Below are positions 27,188 through 37,578 of a DNA stretch of 64,000 nucleotides, piece by piece. Position numbers and translations under genes: made by a program. The stretch lies in contig QHXI01000052.1 in assembly GCA_003222895.1 (NCBI GenBank), forward strand, positions 1-64,000. The letters run 5' to 3'. This stretch comes from Acidobacteriota bacterium (GTDB lineage: Bacteria > Acidobacteriota > Blastocatellia > Pyrinomonadales > Pyrinomonadaceae). The number at the start of each line of letters is the position of its first letter. Positions within the stretch are counted from its first letter, which is position 1. Below the pieces are notes generated by a model. The model saw nothing but the letters and a program-made list of their open reading frames with translations, was not told where the DNA came from and did no database searches.

Positions 27188-28099
27188 ATGTCGCACCGAA
27201 CTACCAGTCGCGATTTCGTCTGCGAGTTCCTCAGCTACATTCAAGTCGAGAAAGGTCTCTCTGCCAATACGTTGCAGAGCTACGCCCGCGACATTGCGAA
27301 GCTGCAAAGCTGCGCTGAGAAAAACGGCAAGCCGATCGAAGATTTGGAGCGGAAAGATCTGCGCGAGTGGATCTCGCGGATGTCGCGCGCTGGTTTGGCG
27401 CCTGCGTCGGTCTCAAGAGCCGTCAGCGCAGCGCGCAGTTTCTATCGCTTTCTAATGCTCGACGGTCACATCAAGCGTCATCCGGCTGAAGACCTCAACA
27501 CCCCGCAGCGAATTTCATACTTGCCGCGGTTTTTGACTGAAGAAGAAATCGAAGCATTAATGGCGACGCCTGACGTCGCGACTGATGAAGGTGTGCGCGA
27601 CCGGGCGTTGCTGGAGTTGATGTATGCGACCGGCGTTCGGGTTTCAGAAGCCGTCGGGCTGCGCACGAGCGACGTGGACGTTCATTCGGGGTTGGTCGCG
27701 TGTCACGGCAAGGGCGACAAACAACGCCGCGTGCCCATCGGCAAGAGTGCGATTCACTGGTTGCAAAAGTATCTGGGCGTGCGCAAGAAACTTGGGAGCG
27801 AAGCAAAGCCGCACCTGTTTCTGCATCGTGGCCGCGCGTTAACGCGACAAGACGCCTGGGCCATCATTAAGAAGCACGCAGCGAAAGCGGGCATGCCCGA
27901 CGTCTCGCCGCACACGCTGCGGCACAGCTTTGCGACGCACTTGCTGCAGCACGGCGCCGACTCGCGTTCCGTGCAGGCCCTGCTCGGGCACAGCGACATT
28001 TCGACGACGCAGATTTACACCCACATCACCGACATGCATATGCGGAAGACTTACGATCGATTTCATCCTCGAGCCAGAGCGGCGGGTAAGGACAAGTGA
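27188..28099 (+). CDS. Tyrosine recombinase XerD-like
   Basis: 303 residues from the ATG at 27188; an upstream TTG at 27125 is rejected because that stretch is palindromic repeat. N-terminal SAM-like DNA-binding domain (about 1-95) and a C-terminal catalytic domain with all active residues: Arg (ATGVRVSE), Lys (HGKGDK), His-x-x-Arg (HTLRH), His (LGHSDIS) and Tyr (IYTHI). Size and motifs fit XerC/XerD chromosome-dimer resolution; xerC is not next door. The stop overlaps the next GTG start by four bases. Confidence 0.88.
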   Translation: MSHRTTSRDFVCEFLSYIQVEKGLSANTLQSYARDIAKLQSCAEKNGKPIEDLERKDLREWISRMSRAGLAPASVSRAVSAARSFYRFLMLDGHIKRHPAEDLNTPQRISYLPRFLTEEEIEALMATPDVATDEGVRDRALLELMYATGVRVSEAVGLRTSDVDVHSGLVACHGKGDKQRRVPIGKSAIHWLQKYLGVRKKLGSEAKPHLFLHRGRALTRQDAWAIIKKHAAKAGMPDVSPHTLRHSFATHLLQHGADSRSVQALLGHSDISTTQIYTHITDMHMRKTYDRFHPRARAAGKDK

Positions 28100-28797
28100 G
28101 TTCGGCAAAGTCCACGAGTGCGAATGAGGAGCGCCCAGCTCAGGAGCGCCCCAATCTGGAGCGCCCGCATCCTGCGGGCGGTGCGCAGGCTTCCAGCCTG
28201 CAAAGTCACCAAAAAGCGCCGGCAAGGATGCCGGGCGAACCGCAGGCAGGGATGCCTGCGCTCCAGGTCACGCGCACTTATCTTGAAATGCGCGACCGCT
28301 CTGAATTGCGCGGCGCGAAGCTCGACGATCCTCTGATTCGGATCGTGGAGCAGTGCGATTGCCCGATCGAACTCTTTCGCTTTCTCTACGTCGAGGTTGG
28401 AAAGAATTATCACTGGGTCGATCGTCTGCCATGGACTGACGAGCAAATCACGGATTACTTGACGCAACCGGAGATCTCATTGTGGTTGATGACTTATGCA
28501 GACGAGACGGCGGGATATTTTGAGTTGCGAAAGTGCGAAGACGGCTCAACTGAGATCGCTTACTTCGGATTGATCGGCAATTTTATTGGACGTGGCTTAG
28601 GGAAACACTTGCTGACGTGCGCAGTTGAGCAGGCATGGGCCGACGGTACAAATTGTGTCTGGCTGCACACGTGCACGCTGGATGACGCGGCTTCGATGCC
28701 GAATTATTTGAAGCGTGGATTTCGGCCTTTCAAAACCGAGAACTACGAAGTGGCAATTGAATCTCAAGCAGCGCAGCAACACGGTAGCCCTCCCTAA
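28096..28797 (+). CDS. GNAT acetyltransferase with repeat-derived tails
   Basis: 233 residues. The core (TRTYLEMRDRSELRG to ALRPFKTENYEVAI, about 58-222) is a GNAT enzyme (FGLIGNFIGRGLGKHLL is the acetyl-CoA motif). Residues 1 to about 57 are encoded by palindromic repeats (28124-28268) and the final PSP-like tail by the repeat at 28783-28812. The GTG start is supported by TAAGGA upstream and a 4-bp overlap with xerD; an internal ATG at 28252 would remove most of the repeat peptide but has a poor ribosome site. Confidence 0.8.
   Translation: MSSAKSTSANEERPAQERPNLERPHPAGGAQASSLQSHQKAPARMPGEPQAGMPALQVTRTYLEMRDRSELRGAKLDDPLIRIVEQCDCPIELFRFLYVEVGKNYHWVDRLPWTDEQITDYLTQPEISLWLMTYADETAGYFELRKCEDGSTEIAYFGLIGNFIGRGLGKHLLTCAVEQAWADGTNCVWLHTCTLDDAASMPNYLKRGFRPFKTENYEVAIESQAAQQHGSPP
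28124..28268. repeat. Cluster of palindromic repeats inside a gene
   Basis: Several hairpin units in series: GCCCGCATCCTGCGGGC, GCAGGCTTCCAGCCTGC, GCCGGCAAGGATGCCGGGC and GCAGGCAGGGATGCCTGC. They lie in the 5' end of the acetyltransferase gene and stay in frame. Similar units occur at 59690-59800. Confidence 0.85.
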
Positions 28798-28812
28798 CGG
28801 TCGGGCTTCTGA
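28783..28812. repeat. Family B repeat at the acetyltransferase end
   Basis: GTAGCCCTCCCTAACGGTCG followed by GGCTTCTGAC, the reverse of the unit at 22969. It encodes the end of the plus-strand acetyltransferase and overlaps the end of the minus-strand DUF190 gene. Confidence 0.7.
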
Positions 28813-29141
28813 CCCGAGCGATAGAAATGAATCTTCACCTCTTCCAGCGTCGCCATGCCTTCTTCAATTTCGTTATCGATCAGCTCTAGAAATTTTTCGA
28901 GCTTCTCGCGCGTGTCGACTATCTCGATGATGATCGGAAGGTCCTGTGACAGGCGCTCGATCTTAAAAGTGTGCAGGCGGCTGTGGGCGCCAAAACCTAA
29001 CATGCCGCGCATCACGGTCGCGCCGGCGAGCCCTTCCTCTCGCGCCTTGATCACGATCCATTCGTGCAGCAGTTTGCCGTCGTGGCGATCGCTCTCGCCG
29101 ATAAAAATGCGAAGCAAGTAACCTTCATTAGGAAGCATCAT
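28794..29141 (-). CDS. DUF190 protein, fluoride-linked
   Basis: 115 residues of the DUF190 (PII-like fold) family, with MRGMLGFGAHSRLHT and LSQDLPIIIEIVD. Such proteins are often next to fluoride channel genes. Here it follows crcB 49 bases downstream on the same strand, so it is likely part of the fluoride-inducible transcript. The last few codons overlap a palindromic repeat. Confidence 0.85.
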   Translation of the reverse strand: MMLPNEGYLLRIFIGESDRHDGKLLHEWIVIKAREEGLAGATVMRGMLGFGAHSRLHTFKIERLSQDLPIIIEIVDTREKLEKFLELIDNEIEEGMATLEEVKIHFYRSGQKPDR

Positions 29142-29163
29142 TGCGATAGACCTCCGATATGAA

Positions 29164-29186
29164 ACCGCAAGTTAAAAACTTGCGGT
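29164..29186. repeat. Small hairpin between crcB and DUF190
   Basis: Perfect inverted repeat ACCGCAAGTT-aaa-AACTTGCGGT. It may partly separate the two genes on the shared transcript, or be one more dispersed palindrome. Confidence 0.7.
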
Positions 29187-29190
29187 ACAG

Positions 29191-29574
29191 CTATCCCCAA
29201 ATCCGATATGCAACGGCGCGGCTCAGCCATACTGCGCCCAGGCACAGCACCAAATGCGCCGCAACGTTCGCAATCGCAAGAAGGTTCTCGCCTTCGCGCC
29301 ACAGATTCATCGTTTCATTACTGAATGCTGAAAACGTCGTGAAGCCGCCGAGCACGCCGATGAAGACTAGCGTGCGTGTTTCGGCCGTGAAGTAGCCGCG
29401 GGACTCAGCCAGTTGAGAAAGAAAACCGATCGCCAGACAACCGATTAAATTTACCGCGAGGGTGCCGTAGGGAAAATCAATGCTGCGGCTCAAATCCTGG
29501 ACCAAGCCGCTGACTGAGTAACGCAGGATCGTTCCGACGAAACCGCCTATGCCGGCCAGGAACATTTTGGCCAT
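29191..29574 (-). CDS. crcB: Fluoride ion channel CrcB/Fluc
   Basis: 127 residues with four membrane helices. The family signature is clear: GIGGFVGTILRYSVS near the start and GVLGGFTTFSAFSNE in the third helix. The dimer lets fluoride leave the cell. A fluoride riboswitch lies directly upstream (29600-29652), and GGGGAG just before the ATG is its ribosome site. Confidence 0.95.
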   Translation of the reverse strand: MAKMFLAGIGGFVGTILRYSVSGLVQDLSRSIDFPYGTLAVNLIGCLAIGFLSQLAESRGYFTAETRTLVFIGVLGGFTTFSAFSNETMNLWREGENLLAIANVAAHLVLCLGAVWLSRAVAYRIWG

Positions 29575-29599
29575 TAAAGTAACTCCCCACCACGAATTT

Positions 29600-29652
29600 G
29601 GTAGGAGTCATCAGCCGGCAGGCGGTTAATGGCGGACTCCATCGCCGGCTGA
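29600..29652 (-). promoter_or_regulatory. Fluoride riboswitch (crcB motif)
   Basis: On the minus strand the leader contains GGCGATGGAGTCCGCC, TTAACCGCC and CTGATGACTCCTAC, the conserved parts of the fluoride aptamer, with the GGAGTC/GACTCC helix intact. The same CTCC stretch can instead pair with the GGGGAGT ribosome site of crcB about 20 bases downstream, through ACTCCTACC against GGTGGGGAGT. So fluoride binding should free the ribosome site and switch on crcB and DUF190. The aptamer match is strong; the switch mechanism is inferred. Confidence 0.93.
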
Positions 29653-29729
29653 GTTTTAGCACAAAGCATCACGGAAGCGGAATGGGAAATTCGCTCGCCC
29701 AAGTTCTACAGCGCTGAAATTACTTCGCG

Positions 29730-31875
29730 TCACTTGGCGTTGTCGCTGAGAATGGAAGCTATCGAGGTAACGAAGTTCTCGGGTTCGATCGGCTTTGCGA
29801 CATGGATTTGGAAGCCCGCTGAAAGGGCCTGCAAGCGATCCTCGTCCGTGGCGTATGCAGTCAAAGCGACGGCCGGAATCTTCTCTGCGCGAGCATTCAG
29901 CTGCCGCAGCTTCTTTAAGAGCGTGTAGCCGTCCTCGTTAGGCATGCCGATGTCGCTTACCAAAACGTCCGGGTTCCACTCTGAAAATGCCTGCAGAGCT
30001 TCGGCGGCCGATTCGCTGCAGCGCACGTCGCTGCCACAGCGCGTGAGAATTGCGGTGAGCAGATCGCGCGCGTCTGGTTCGTCATCCACGACCAGCACAC
30101 GCAACCCATGAAGTAACTCCGGACTGTAGGTTTGAACGTCAGGCCCCTCAGAGTCAGCAGTTTCGATATTTGCGTTTTGAGTCGCTACCTGAACATTCGC
30201 CTTCAGAATCGTGATTGTGAAAGTTGTCCCGAGATTCTTACCCTGGCTCTCAACTTCGACGGTCCCCTCATGAAGATCCATCAGGTGACGCACGATAGCC
30301 AAACCCAACCCCAGGCTCAGGAGTAATTCCGATTCCTGTATCGGTCACCGAGATGCGCATGCGTGAATCCGTGCCGGTCGCATCGACGCTAACCTGGCCG
30401 CCTCGCGGCGTAAATTTGACGGCGTTGCTGAAGAGATTCCAGAAGACCTGTTGCAGACGATTCTGATCGCCAAGCACATAAGATCGCGCCGCTTCAATCG
30501 AAATATCGAAGCCGATAGATTTGGCTTCGGCGGCCGGCCGTACCGCATCAACTGCGGCCTCAATAACACTGGATAGATCGACTGGTCCCCGATCGATTTG
30601 CAGTTTGCCCGTGATGATTCGCGAGACATCCAGCAAATCGTCGATCAGTTGCGATTGCGATTTCGCGTTACGTTCTATTGTGTCGAGCGCGCGGACGGTG
30701 TCAGTGTCGTTCAGATTTTGCGATCGTAACAAGTGACTCCAACCAAGGATTGCGGTCAGCGGAGTTCGCAGTTCGTGAGAGAGTGTCGCCAGGAACTCGT
30801 CCTTGTTACGATTGGCTGCTTCAGCCTCAGCCCGCGCCGCTTGCTCGCGCACCAACAGGCGCGCACGTTCCTCTTCCGCTTGTTTGCGAACTGCCATTTC
30901 CATGCTTAGTTCGGTGGCGTGATGCTGAGCTTCAGCGTATAGAGTTGCGTTTTCGTAAGCGACGGCGACATGTGTAGCCAGATTCGAGGCCAGACGTTCA
31001 TCAGCCTCGCTGAATGAGTTCGCGCCAACTTTATTGACGAGATAGAACCACCCACTCGCCGCTGAACCCGAAATAATTTTCGTCGCCAGAAGAGAGTGTA
31101 CGGCTTCTGCTTCCTCAGCAAGCAGCAAGTCGTCGGATTCATCCAGGCGTACCGGTTGTTCGCTGGTCAGCCGATGCAGTGCTTTCTGAATCACACTCGG
31201 AATTTCTCCGTCGGAAACGAGCGGCCCTTTTGAGCTGCTGCGGAAAAAATGTCGCACGCTGTGTCCATCGTCATCGAAAATCGCGACCGTGATCTGCTCA
31301 GCATCAATAAGTGCTCGCGCAGATTCACAAAAGTTCCGTAGAACCCTTGCCGGTTCATGTTCGGCAGATAATTCGTGTCCGAGATCGATTAGCATGCGCA
31401 GCCGTTCGAGGTTCGCGTTCTCAAGCTCGCGATTTTTCTCTTCCAACAGTTCCGCTTGCCTTTTTACTTGGCGCGTCTTTTTGAAGAGCTCAACAAAGAC
31501 CGCCACTTTCGAGCGCAGGACCGCCGGATCGATCGGCTTGACGATGTAATCGACTGCGCCGAGGGAATAGCCGCGACTGAGATGGGTGTGCCCCGTCGTG
31601 TTCGCCGTCAAAAAAATTATTGGAATGTCGCGCGACTTTTCGCGCCCGCGAATCAACTCGGCAGTCTGCAGGCCGTCGATGCCCGGCATGTAAACGTCGA
31701 GCAGAACCACGGCCGCCTCGTTATCGAGTAGATAACGCAAAGCATCATCACCCGAGTTGGCGCGAATCAGGTTGCGGTCCGGCGCCCGCAGAATTGATTC
31801 AAGCGCAAGCAGATTCGTCGCGCTGTCGTCGACCATTAAAATATTTATGCGGTCTCCCGCCGTGGAATCAGTCAC
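29730..31875 (-). pseudogene. REC-GAF-histidine kinase-REC hybrid, frameshifted
   Basis: GTG start at 31875, overlapping the upstream gene by four bases. The first frame (31875-30268) gives a receiver (VDDSATNL, VLLDVYMPGIDG), a coiled coil, a GAF domain (about 165-330) and HisKA ([12 protein letters not shown], about residue 370) up to the G1 box DTGIGITPE. There the frame is lost. A second frame (30308-29730) resumes with GLAIVRHLMDLHEG, the G2 box, and a C-terminal receiver (VLVVDDEPDA, VSDIGMPNEDG). About 25 residues carrying the F box between G1 and G2 are absent, so the cause is a deletion, not one wrong base. The kinase domain cannot be intact as read. Confidence 0.85.
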
Positions 31876-34800
31876 AAGTTTTCATCCTGTCCGGAAAGCC
31901 AGACTCGCAGCAGGGAAAGCAATTGATCGATATCCAGGGGTTTCGAAATGTAATCAGAGGCGCCAACTTCCAAACAATGATCGCGATCGGCCTTCATCGC
32001 CTTGGCCGTCAGTGCGATGATTGGCAGGTTTCTAAATTTCTCCATGCCGCGAATTGCGCTGATCGCTTCATAGCCGTCCATCTCAGGCATCATGATGTCC
32101 ATCAGCACCGCTTCAACGCCGGGCGTTGCTTTCAACAGGTCGATGCCACGCTGACCATTTTCCGCGTGAACAACTTTCATGTTGTAGGACTCGAGCGCGC
32201 TGGTCAGCGCGAAGATGTTGCGTACATCGTCATCGACGACGAGCACTTTGCGTCCGGCCAGAACCGGGTCGCGTCGCGTAAGCTGTTCGATCATTCGGCG
32301 TTTCGACTCCGGCAGATTAGCTTCGACGCGATGCAGGAACAGAGCCGTCTCGGCCAGCAGACGCTCCGGCGAATCAGCTTCTTTGATGATCACCGAAGTT
32401 GCCACCCGGCGCAGATGCGTCTCTTCCTTTCGGGTCAGCTCCTTGCCCGTGTAAACGATGATCGGCAGGTCTGAATTCTCCTTCCCGGTTTGCAGTTGCT
32501 CGATCAATTCAAAGCCGGTCATATCGGGAAGTTTCAGATCGAGCACCATGCAATCGAATTTCTTATCTTTCAAACGACTGAGCGCTTCCTCTCCCGTACC
32601 CACGGCAGTAGTCCTAACGTCGCTATTGCCAATCAATTCCACGACGCTCATGCGCTGAACGTCATCATCTTCGACCACCAGCAGCTCGCGAGCGTCGCGC
32701 GCGAGGAAGTCATTGATGTTGTCGAATGTCCTGGCCAAATCGCCGTTAGTCACGGGCTTCAGCAGATGCGTGAACGCACCCTGGCGCAACGCGCGGCGGC
32801 GCTGTTCTTCGACACTGATGATATGCACGGGAATATGGCGAGTTCGCGGATCGTGCTTCAAACGATCGAGAATGGTCCAACCGTCGCGATCCGGCAGTCG
32901 AATGTCCACTGGCAAAGGCCGCGTCGTCTTCGACGATCAGCACTACGCGATCGCCCTCTTCGATTTCCATGCGATCGTCGATCACCGGCGATGGATCGTT
33001 GACCAGTAAGGCTTCGCTATTGAAGGTTTCCGCCGGCGTCCACGCCGCTTCCATTTCTTTGGACGTTCGCCTGCGGCTGATTGGCGGCGCTACTGCGCGC
33101 GCCGCTTGATATTCGCGCGGCAGGTAGAGCGTGAACGTGCTCCCTTCGCCCGGCACGCTGGTTACGCGAATCTCGCCCCCAAGCAATCTGGCAATCTCGC
33201 GACTAATTGAAAGGCCCAGGCCCGTGCCGCCGTATTTTCTACTGGTCGTTCCGTCAGCCTGTTGAAATGCTTCGAAGATAATTCGCTGCTTCTCGGCAGG
33301 AATGCCGATGCCTGTGTCGCTGACTGAGAAGGCGATGATGTCCTTCGCGCGATTTAGCGATTCGAGATAGTACTTTTCATCCCTGGCCGCCGGAGCAATT
33401 TTCAAGACGACATTGCCCTGCTCAGTGAACTTGAATGCGTTCGACAACAGATTCATCAGAATCTGTTGCAGCCGCTTGTCATCGGTAAGGATGAGCGGAC
33501 TCAAATCCTCGCTCCGCTCGATAAAGAAGCCAATGTTCTTGTCTTGCGCCAGTTGATGGAAACTGCGCTTGAGCTGATCGCCGATGTCGTCGATCAAAAC
33601 ATCAGCAACTTCGATACCCATCATTCCCGATTCGATCTTCGAGAGATCGAGAATGTCATTGATCAGCGAAAGCAAATCCGAACCGGATGAGTGAATCGTT
33701 TCTGCGAACTGCACCTGTTTCGACGAAAGATTCTCTTCTCCATTCTCTGCAAGTTGTCGCGACAGAATGAGCATGCTGTTGAGCGGCGTGCGTAGCTCGT
33801 GCGACATGTTTGCGAGAAACTCTGACTTGTATTTCGAAGTCAGCGCCAATTGCTCGGCCTTCTCTTCCATTTCCCAACGCGCTTCTTCGACTTCGCGGTT
33901 CTTGGCTTCGACTTCCGCTTTCTGCCGCGCAAGCAACGCCGCTTTGTCCTGTAGTTCTTCGTTGGTCTGGCGCAACTCTTCCTGCTGGCTCTTCAGCAAG
34001 TCTTCCGACTCGCGCAGCGATTGCGCCTGTTGCTCCAACTGCTCGTTTGTCTTCTTCAGCTCGTCCTGCTGACTTTGCAGCTCGCCTGCCAGTGACTGAG
34101 ACTGCAGCAACAGATCCTCAGTACGAGTGTTCGCTTCGATCGTGTTCAGCACGATGCCGATACTTTCGGTTAATTGATCGAGGAACGTTAGGTGTGTGTC
34201 GCTGAAGATTTGGAAGGTGGAAAGCTCGATGACGGCTTTTACTTCGCCTTCGAAAAGTACCGGCAAGACGACGATGTTATTCGGTGGCGCTTCGCCGAGC
34301 CCCGACTTTATCTGCACATAACCTGACGGGACGTTCGTTACCAGAATGCGTTCTTTCTCGAGCATGCATTGACCGACCAGGCCCTCGCCCGCATGATACG
34401 CGTTGGCCAAATTCTTTCGCTTGTTGTAGGCATAACCGCCCAAAAGCCTCATAGCCGGCTCGCCGTTGTCGCTGTTGTTCACATAGAAGACGCCCTGCTG
34501 CGCATCAACCAGCGGCGCCAATTCCGACAGGACCATCTGCGCAACGGTTTTCATGTCGCGCTGGCCTTGCAGCATGCGGGTAAAGCGCGCGAGGTTCGTT
34601 TTCAACCAATCCTGTTCGGTGTTCTTCTGCGTGGTGTCCTTGAGATTGAGAATCATCTCGTTGATGTTGTCTTTCAAAGCGGCCACTTCGCCCTGTGCTT
34701 CGACCGTGATCGATCGCGTCAGGTCGCCCTTGGTCACGGCCGTGGAAACCTCAGCGATGGCCCGCACCTGCGTCGTCAGGTTTTCGGCGAGACCGTTTAC

Positions 34801-37578
34801 GTTGTCAGTCAGGTCGCGCCAGGTTCCCGCCGCGCCGGGCACGTTAGCCTGGCCGCCGAGTTTCCCTTCCACGCCCACCTCGCGGGCCACCGAACTCACC
34901 TGATCGGCGAACGTCGCGAGCGTGTCGGTCATGTTGTTGATGGTGTCGGCCAGTTCAGCGATTTCGCCTTTGGCTTCCACCGTCAGTTTGCGTTTCAGAT
35001 CGCCGTTGGCAACCGCGGTCACCACGCGAGCGATACCGCGTACCTGATCTGTCAGGTTGCTGGCCATCGAGTTCACGTTGTCGGTTAGGTCTTTCCAGGT
35101 CCCCGCGACGCCGCGCACATCCGCCTGACCACCGAGTTTTCCTTCGGTGCCGACTTCGCGCGCAACGCGTGTCACTTCCGAAGCAAATGAATTCAACTGG
35201 TCCACCATTGTGTTGATGGTGTTCTTGAGCTCGAGGATTTCGCCCTTCACATCGACCGTGATCTTTTTGGACAGGTCGCCGTTCGCCACCGCCGTGGTTA
35301 CCTCGGCGATGTTTCGCACCTGTCCCGTCAAGTTGCTGGCCATCGAGTTCACGTTGTCGGTCAAGTCTTTCCATGTTCCAGCTACACCGGGTACGTCTGC
35401 CTGACCGCCGAGTTTTCCTTCCGTACCTACTTCGCGGGCCACGCGAGTAACTTCCGAGGCGAACGAATTCAATTGATCCACCATTGTGTTGATGGTGTTT
35501 TTGAGCTCGAGAATCTCGCCCTTCACGTCGACGGTGATTTTCTTTGAAAGGTCACCCTTCGCGACGGCCGTGGTCACGTCGGCGATATTTCTTACTTGAC
35601 CCGTAAGATTGCCGGCCATGAAATTCACGTTGTCAGTGAGGTCTTTCCACGTTCCGGCAACGCCCATCACCTGCGCCTGTCCGCCCAGTCGTCCTTCCGT
35701 ACCGACTTCGCGCGCCACGCGCGTCACTTCCGAAGCGAACGAGCTAAGCTGATCGACCATCGTGTTGATGGTGTTCTTCAATTCGAGAATTTCGCCCTTC
35801 ACATCGACGGTGATCTTTCTTGATAGATCGCCCTTCGCCACCGCCGTGGTTACGTCGGCGATGTTTCGCACCTGCGCCGTCAGGTTGCCGGCCATCGAGT
35901 TCACACTGTCGGTCAAATCCTTCCAGGTTCCCGCGACGCCGCGCACATCCGCCTGACCGCCTAGTTTCCCTTCGGTGCCGACTTCGCGCGCCACACGGGT
36001 TACTTCAGACGCGAACGCGTTGAGCTGGTCCACCATCGTATTAATGGTGTCTTTGAGTTCGAGAATTTCTCCTTTCACGTCCACGGTGATTTTCTTGGAC
36101 AAGTCACCGTTCGCCACCGCCGTCGTCACCTCGGCAATATTTCGCACCTGGCCCGTGAGGTTGCCGCCCATCAGGTTCACGCTGTCGGTCAAGTCCTTCC
36201 ACGTTCCGGCCACGCCCTTCACGTCGGCCTGGCCGCCAAGTTTTCCTTCGGAACCAACCTCGCGCGCGACGCGCGTCACTTCAGACGCGAAGGCGTTGAG
36301 TTGGTCCACCATCGTATTGATCGTGTCTTTGAGTTCGAGAATTTCTCCTTTCACGTCCACGGTGATTTTCTTGGACAAGTCGCCGTTCGCCACCGCCGTG
36401 GTTACCTCGGCAATGTTTCTTACCTGGCCCGTGAGGTTACCGGCCATGAAATTCACGTTATCGGTCAGGTCTTTCCACGTTCCCGCGACGCCCATCACCT
36501 GCGCCTGGCCGCCGAGTTTTCCTTCGGTGCCGACTTCGCGCGCCACGCGCGTCACTTCCGATGCGAACGAATTCAATTGGTCCACCATCGTATTGATGGT
36601 GTTCTTGAGTTCAAGAATCTCGCCCTTCACATCGACCGTGATTTTTTTCGACAAGTCTCCGTTTGCTACGGCTGTGGTCACTTCTGCGATGTTTCGCACC
36701 TGCCCCGTCAGGTTGCTGGCCATCGAGTTCACATTGTCGGTCAAGTCCTTCCAGGTCCCGGCGACGCCCGGCACCGATGCCTGACCGCCCAATTTTCCTT
36801 CCGTACCCACTTCGCGCGCGACGCGCGTCACTTCCGATGCAAACGAATTCAACTGGTCCACCATCGTGTTGATGGTGTTCTTGAGTTCGAGGATTTCTCC
36901 CTTCACGTCGACCGTGATCTTCTTGGATAAGTCGCCGTTGGCCACAGCGGTCGTTACTTCCGCGATGTTTCGCACCTGGGCCGTCAAATTACCGGCCATC
37001 GAGTTCACGCTATCCGTCAAATCTTTCCAGGTGCCGGCCACGCCTTTAACTTTTGCTTCGCCGCCCAACTTTCCTTCGGTACCCACTTCGCGCGCGACGC
37101 GCGTAACTTCTGAGGCGAACGAACCCAATTGGTCCACCATCGAATTGACGATTTTTACCGTGCGTAGGAACTCACCCTTCAACGGCCGTCCATCAACTTC
37201 CAACGCCATTCGTTCTGAAAGATCGCCGTTCGCGACGGCGCCGATGACGCGGGCCATTTCGCTGGTAGGCCGGGCCATGTCGTCGATAAGCAAATTCGTC
37301 GAGTCAACCAGACGCAGCCACGACCCGGCGGCTGCGGGTACTCCGGCGCGATGCATGATCTTGCCTTCCTTGCCGACCACGCGGCTCACCCGATCCATCT
37401 CCTTGGCGGTCTTGTCGCTCAATTCGATAATCTCGTTGAGCGTATCGGCAATCTTGCCGGCCTCGCCGGTCCATTCCCCTGGCAGGCGCACCGAGAAATC
37501 GCCCTTCTTAAACGCCACTAAAGTTTTCAGCAGCAGCTTGGTATTGAGTGAATCATTGGTGACGGTTTGGGTTCGCAT
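31872..37578 (-). pseudogene. Poly-HAMP giant hybrid histidine kinase, frameshifted
   Basis: The first frame (37578-32746) encodes an N-terminal HAMP-like unit, nine or so 92-residue HAMP repeats (about residues 105-930), one half unit, a GAF domain (about 990-1150), a long coiled coil, HisKA ([12 protein letters not shown], about 1258), an intact HATPase ([20 protein letters not shown]) and the start of a receiver ([12 protein letters not shown]). The frame is then lost; the second frame (32915-31872) resumes at [11 protein letters not shown] with the first receiver's Asp, followed by two more complete receivers. About 40 residues of the first receiver are missing. No membrane helix: a cytosolic sensor, resembling the fungal group III (Nik1-type) kinases. 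ATG preceded by GGAAGGAAA. Confidence 0.87.
34780..37265. repeat. Tandem 276-bp HAMP-coding repeats
   Basis: About nine tandem DNA units of 276 bases, e.g. the segment at 35171 recurs at 35447, each coding one 92-residue HAMP module ([20 protein letters not shown] ... [13 protein letters not shown]). The middle copies are nearly identical in protein sequence, with small changes (QASVPGV, QAQVMGV, QADVKGV, QADVRGV). Such near-identity suggests recent copying or gene conversion. Confidence 0.92.

Noticed and set aside
28783-28812. Rho-independent terminator at the end of the GNAT and DUF190 genes
   Set aside because: It is a family B repeat without a perfect stem followed by a U-tract.
29730-30308. 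Independent response regulator
   Set aside because: It begins with a G2 box of a kinase ATPase domain, so it is the tail of the broken kinase and not a gene by itself.
31872-32915. Independent triple-receiver response regulator gene
   Set aside because: Its first receiver lacks its N-terminal half, which is found just upstream in another frame; it is the detached end of the poly-HAMP kinase.
34369-35088. Another plus-strand open frame within the kinase gene
   Set aside because: Antisense shadow with His/Arg-rich nonsense composition and no ribosome site.
35975-36784. Long plus-strand open frame opposite the poly-HAMP gene
   Set aside because: It is the antisense of the tandem 276-bp repeats and is open only because of their regular codon pattern; its protein is the same motif repeated with no known fold.
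34780-37265. CRISPR-like array
   Set aside because: The repeats are 276 bases, coding and in frame, with no spacers; they are HAMP modules.
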